Part shown: piece after piece, positions 13,530 to 14,934 of the stretch | Numbering within the stretch: the first letter of the stretch is position 1 | Layout of the letters: every line of letters starts with the position of its first letter | NCBI GenBank assembly: GCA_020432595.1 | Contig: JAGQGA010000059.1 | Coordinates: forward strand, 1-14,934 | DNA: 14,934 nt | Reading direction: 5' to 3' | From: Anaerolineales bacterium | Lineage (GTDB): Bacteria; Chloroflexota; Anaerolineae; Promineifilales; Promineifilaceae | Translations under genes and position numbers: made by a program | The notes under the pieces: generated by a model | The model's database searches: none | Told to the model about the DNA's origin: nothing | The model's input: only the letters and a program-made list of their open reading frames with translations

Positions 13530-14934
13530 TTAGTAGGGGTTGGTGGCGGCGATTTGGTCAGAAACCGGCCGGCGCCATTCGCGGGAAATACGAATGTTGT
13601 TGACGTTGGTCAGGAAGGTGTTGTTGATGAGGTAATCATCGGGCAGCGTCTTGAGGTAAATGCCAGACTCATTGTTGGCAATGCGGTTGGCGCTGATTTG
13701 GTTGTGCTTGGCCTCTTCTGTCAGGTAAACGCCCTGAGTGCTGTGTGAAATCCAGTTGTCAATCACAAAGTTCTCCTCGGATTTGAGGTAGATGCCCGTG
13801 TCATTACGCTGTAGGTCGTTGTTGCGAATGATGTTTTCCGAAGCACCATCATAAAGGTAGAAACCATACTGCGTCGAGCTGTGGATTTTGTTTTCGTGGA
13901 TGACGTTCAGGCTTGCTTCCCGGTTCAGGCGCACGCCGCGCTGGTTGCTGATGATTTCGTTATCGTACACATCATTACGGTGTGAGTCCCAAATGGCGAC
14001 ACCATCGGTGTTGCCAATGAGGATGTTGCCGTAAATGGAGTTGCGGTTGCTGTTGCGGTCAAGCATGATGCCATGAAGCCGGTTGTTCTCAGAGCGGTTG
14101 TTGCGGATGATGTTGTTGAAGCACCGCTTGGAGAAGATGATGCCGTGGTTGCCGTTGTCATGCACGTAGTTTTCTTCCACAATAAAGTTGTTGGAGTCGT
14201 CGTGGGGATCAATGCCATATTGAACATTGTCGAAAACTTCGTTGCCACGCATGATCAGGCCGGTGGTGCCAAAGGTGTAGATACCAAAGTAGTTGTTGTG
14301 AACCTTGCTGTTGATGATAGAACCGGTGGTCATCTCACGCCCGAATTGTTCGCGGACAGCAATGCGCCAGGAAAGCCCATACACACCACCGCCACCATCG
14401 GAGGCTTCTAGAGAGTACCCCAGGTAGCCAATGTCCGACTCAATGATGTCCATGCGTGCATTACGAATGAGCAGATAGCTGCGTCCGTCTTTGTGGTCGG
14501 TATCGTAGTCGCCCGTTTCGGGGTTCCAAGAAGAGATTTGGGTATGGGCAGCGACCAGATTGCCGCTTTTGCTGGTAACGGTGACAAACTTTTCGGGGGT
14601 GCTGAGCAGCTTGAGCCAGGCAACATCTGGGCCTTCGATGAGAAGGGTGGCGTGAGTATCTATAAAGAGACTGGCCTTGAGCAGATAGGTGCCCTTGCCT
14701 TCGTAATCTATGATGTCGTTGTCGTCAATGGCTTCACGGATTTGGGGAATGGTGGCAACGCTGCCAAAGCCGCTGATGATGATGGTGTTGCTTTCGGGCA
14801 GGTAGGTGATGTTGGCGTTGTTGCTTTCATCTAGCCCTTGACGATAGGTTTCAAAGGGCTGGAAGGGGAGTTGGATGTCTATGGTTTGGTCTTTTTCCCA
14901 AGCGGCGTTGTTGATGTTGATGGCACTGAGGGGG
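13530..14934 (-). CDS. AlgG-like mannuronan C-5 epimerase, right-handed beta-helix, N-terminus beyond window
   Basis: 467 codons are visible and the frame stays open to the right edge, so the start is outside; the internal ATG at 14453 is not the true start. The upstream part reads IDTHATLLIEGPDVAWLKLL, SWNPETGDYDTDH, DGRSYLLIRNARMDII and YLGYSLEASDGGGGVYGLSWR, which resembles the N-terminal half of AlgG. About ten parallel beta-helix coils of 21-24 residues follow (about 14330 to 13560), each ending in N-N or D-N turns such as IIRNN and VIDN. The DPHD motif conserved in mannuronan C-5 epimerases is at 14210-14199 (YGIDPHDDS). The AlgG reaction inverts C5 of mannuronate in the polymer to give guluronate, outside the cytoplasm. 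The substrate here may be alginate or another uronate polymer. A strong terminator follows. No AACGGCCGTT copy lies in the visible part. Confidence 0.85.
   Translation of the reverse strand, partial: PLSAININNAAWEKDQTIDIQLPFQPFETYRQGLDESNNANITYLPESNTIIISGFGSVATIPQIREAIDDNDIIDYEGKGTYLLKASLFIDTHATLLIEGPDVAWLKLLSTPEKFVTVTSKSGNLVAAHTQISSWNPETGDYDTDHKDGRSYLLIRNARMDIIESDIGYLGYSLEASDGGGGVYGLSWRIAVREQFGREMTTGSIINSKVHNNYFGIYTFGTTGLIMRGNEVFDNVQYGIDPHDDSNNFIVEENYVHDNGNHGIIFSKRCFNNIIRNNRSENNRLHGIMLDRNSNRNSIYGNILIGNTDGVAIWDSHRNDVYDNEIISNQRGVRLNREASLNVIHENKIHSSTQYGFYLYDGASENIIRNNDLQRNDTGIYLKSEENFVIDNWISHSTQGVYLTEEAKHNQISANRIANNESGIYLKTLPDDYLINNTFLTNVNNIRISREWRRPVSDQIAATNPY

Noticed and set aside
13530..14453. 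Complete 307-residue beta-helix protein starting at the ATG at 14453
   Set aside because: The frame is open upstream to the window edge and encodes the AlgG-like N-terminal half, so the ATG is internal.
1..14934. tRNA, rRNA, transposase or integrase genes
   Set aside because: No tRNA-like cloverleaf, rRNA segment, or recombinase motif was seen on either strand.

Overview
The window reads as chromosomal DNA of a bacterium with GC in the high fifties (by eye). All nine supported genes lie on the minus strand, so transcription runs from right to left. The pairing of a Pil-Chp type chemosensory cluster with a BcsB-like protein, a membrane Ser/Thr-kinase-like protein and a highly iterated palindrome suggests a filamentous Chloroflexota (Anaerolineae/Ardenticatenia-like) or a similar surface-motile bacterium. 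The phylum is an inference; the sequence has no rRNA or other marker gene.

Right module (14934 to 6622): surface polysaccharide and envelope genes. The first is a right-handed beta-helix protein with the DPHD motif of mannuronan C-5 epimerases (AlgG-like), cut by the right edge. It ends at a strong intrinsic terminator. A new unit then begins with a lipoprotein that carries two tandem ProX/OpuAC-type ligand-binding domains and a C-terminal beta-sandwich domain. It is followed 24 bp later by a BcsB-like protein (the membrane-anchored, carbohydrate-binding subunit of beta-glucan synthases), and then, after a hairpin, by a membrane protein with an extracytoplasmic domain and a degenerate protein kinase domain.

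Left module (6265 to 1): a chemosensory operon in the order known from pilGHIJ and the cyanobacterial pix/tax loci. It holds a TPR/zinc-ribbon/receiver protein in the PilG position, a stand-alone receiver (PilH-like), a CheW with a very long acidic N-terminal extension (PilI position), a PilJ-like methyl-accepting protein with a NIT domain, and the start of another membrane receptor cut by the left edge. No CheA kinase or glycosyltransferase is visible; each would be expected outside the window.

The most striking signal ignores gene boundaries: the palindrome AACGGCCGTT occurs 22 times perfectly (about 0.014 expected for a 10-mer in 14.9 kb at equal base frequencies). It is mostly inside genes and mostly read as Thr-Ala-Val. 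Four perfect and several degenerate copies build a repeated ETAVF motif in the acidic CheW extension.
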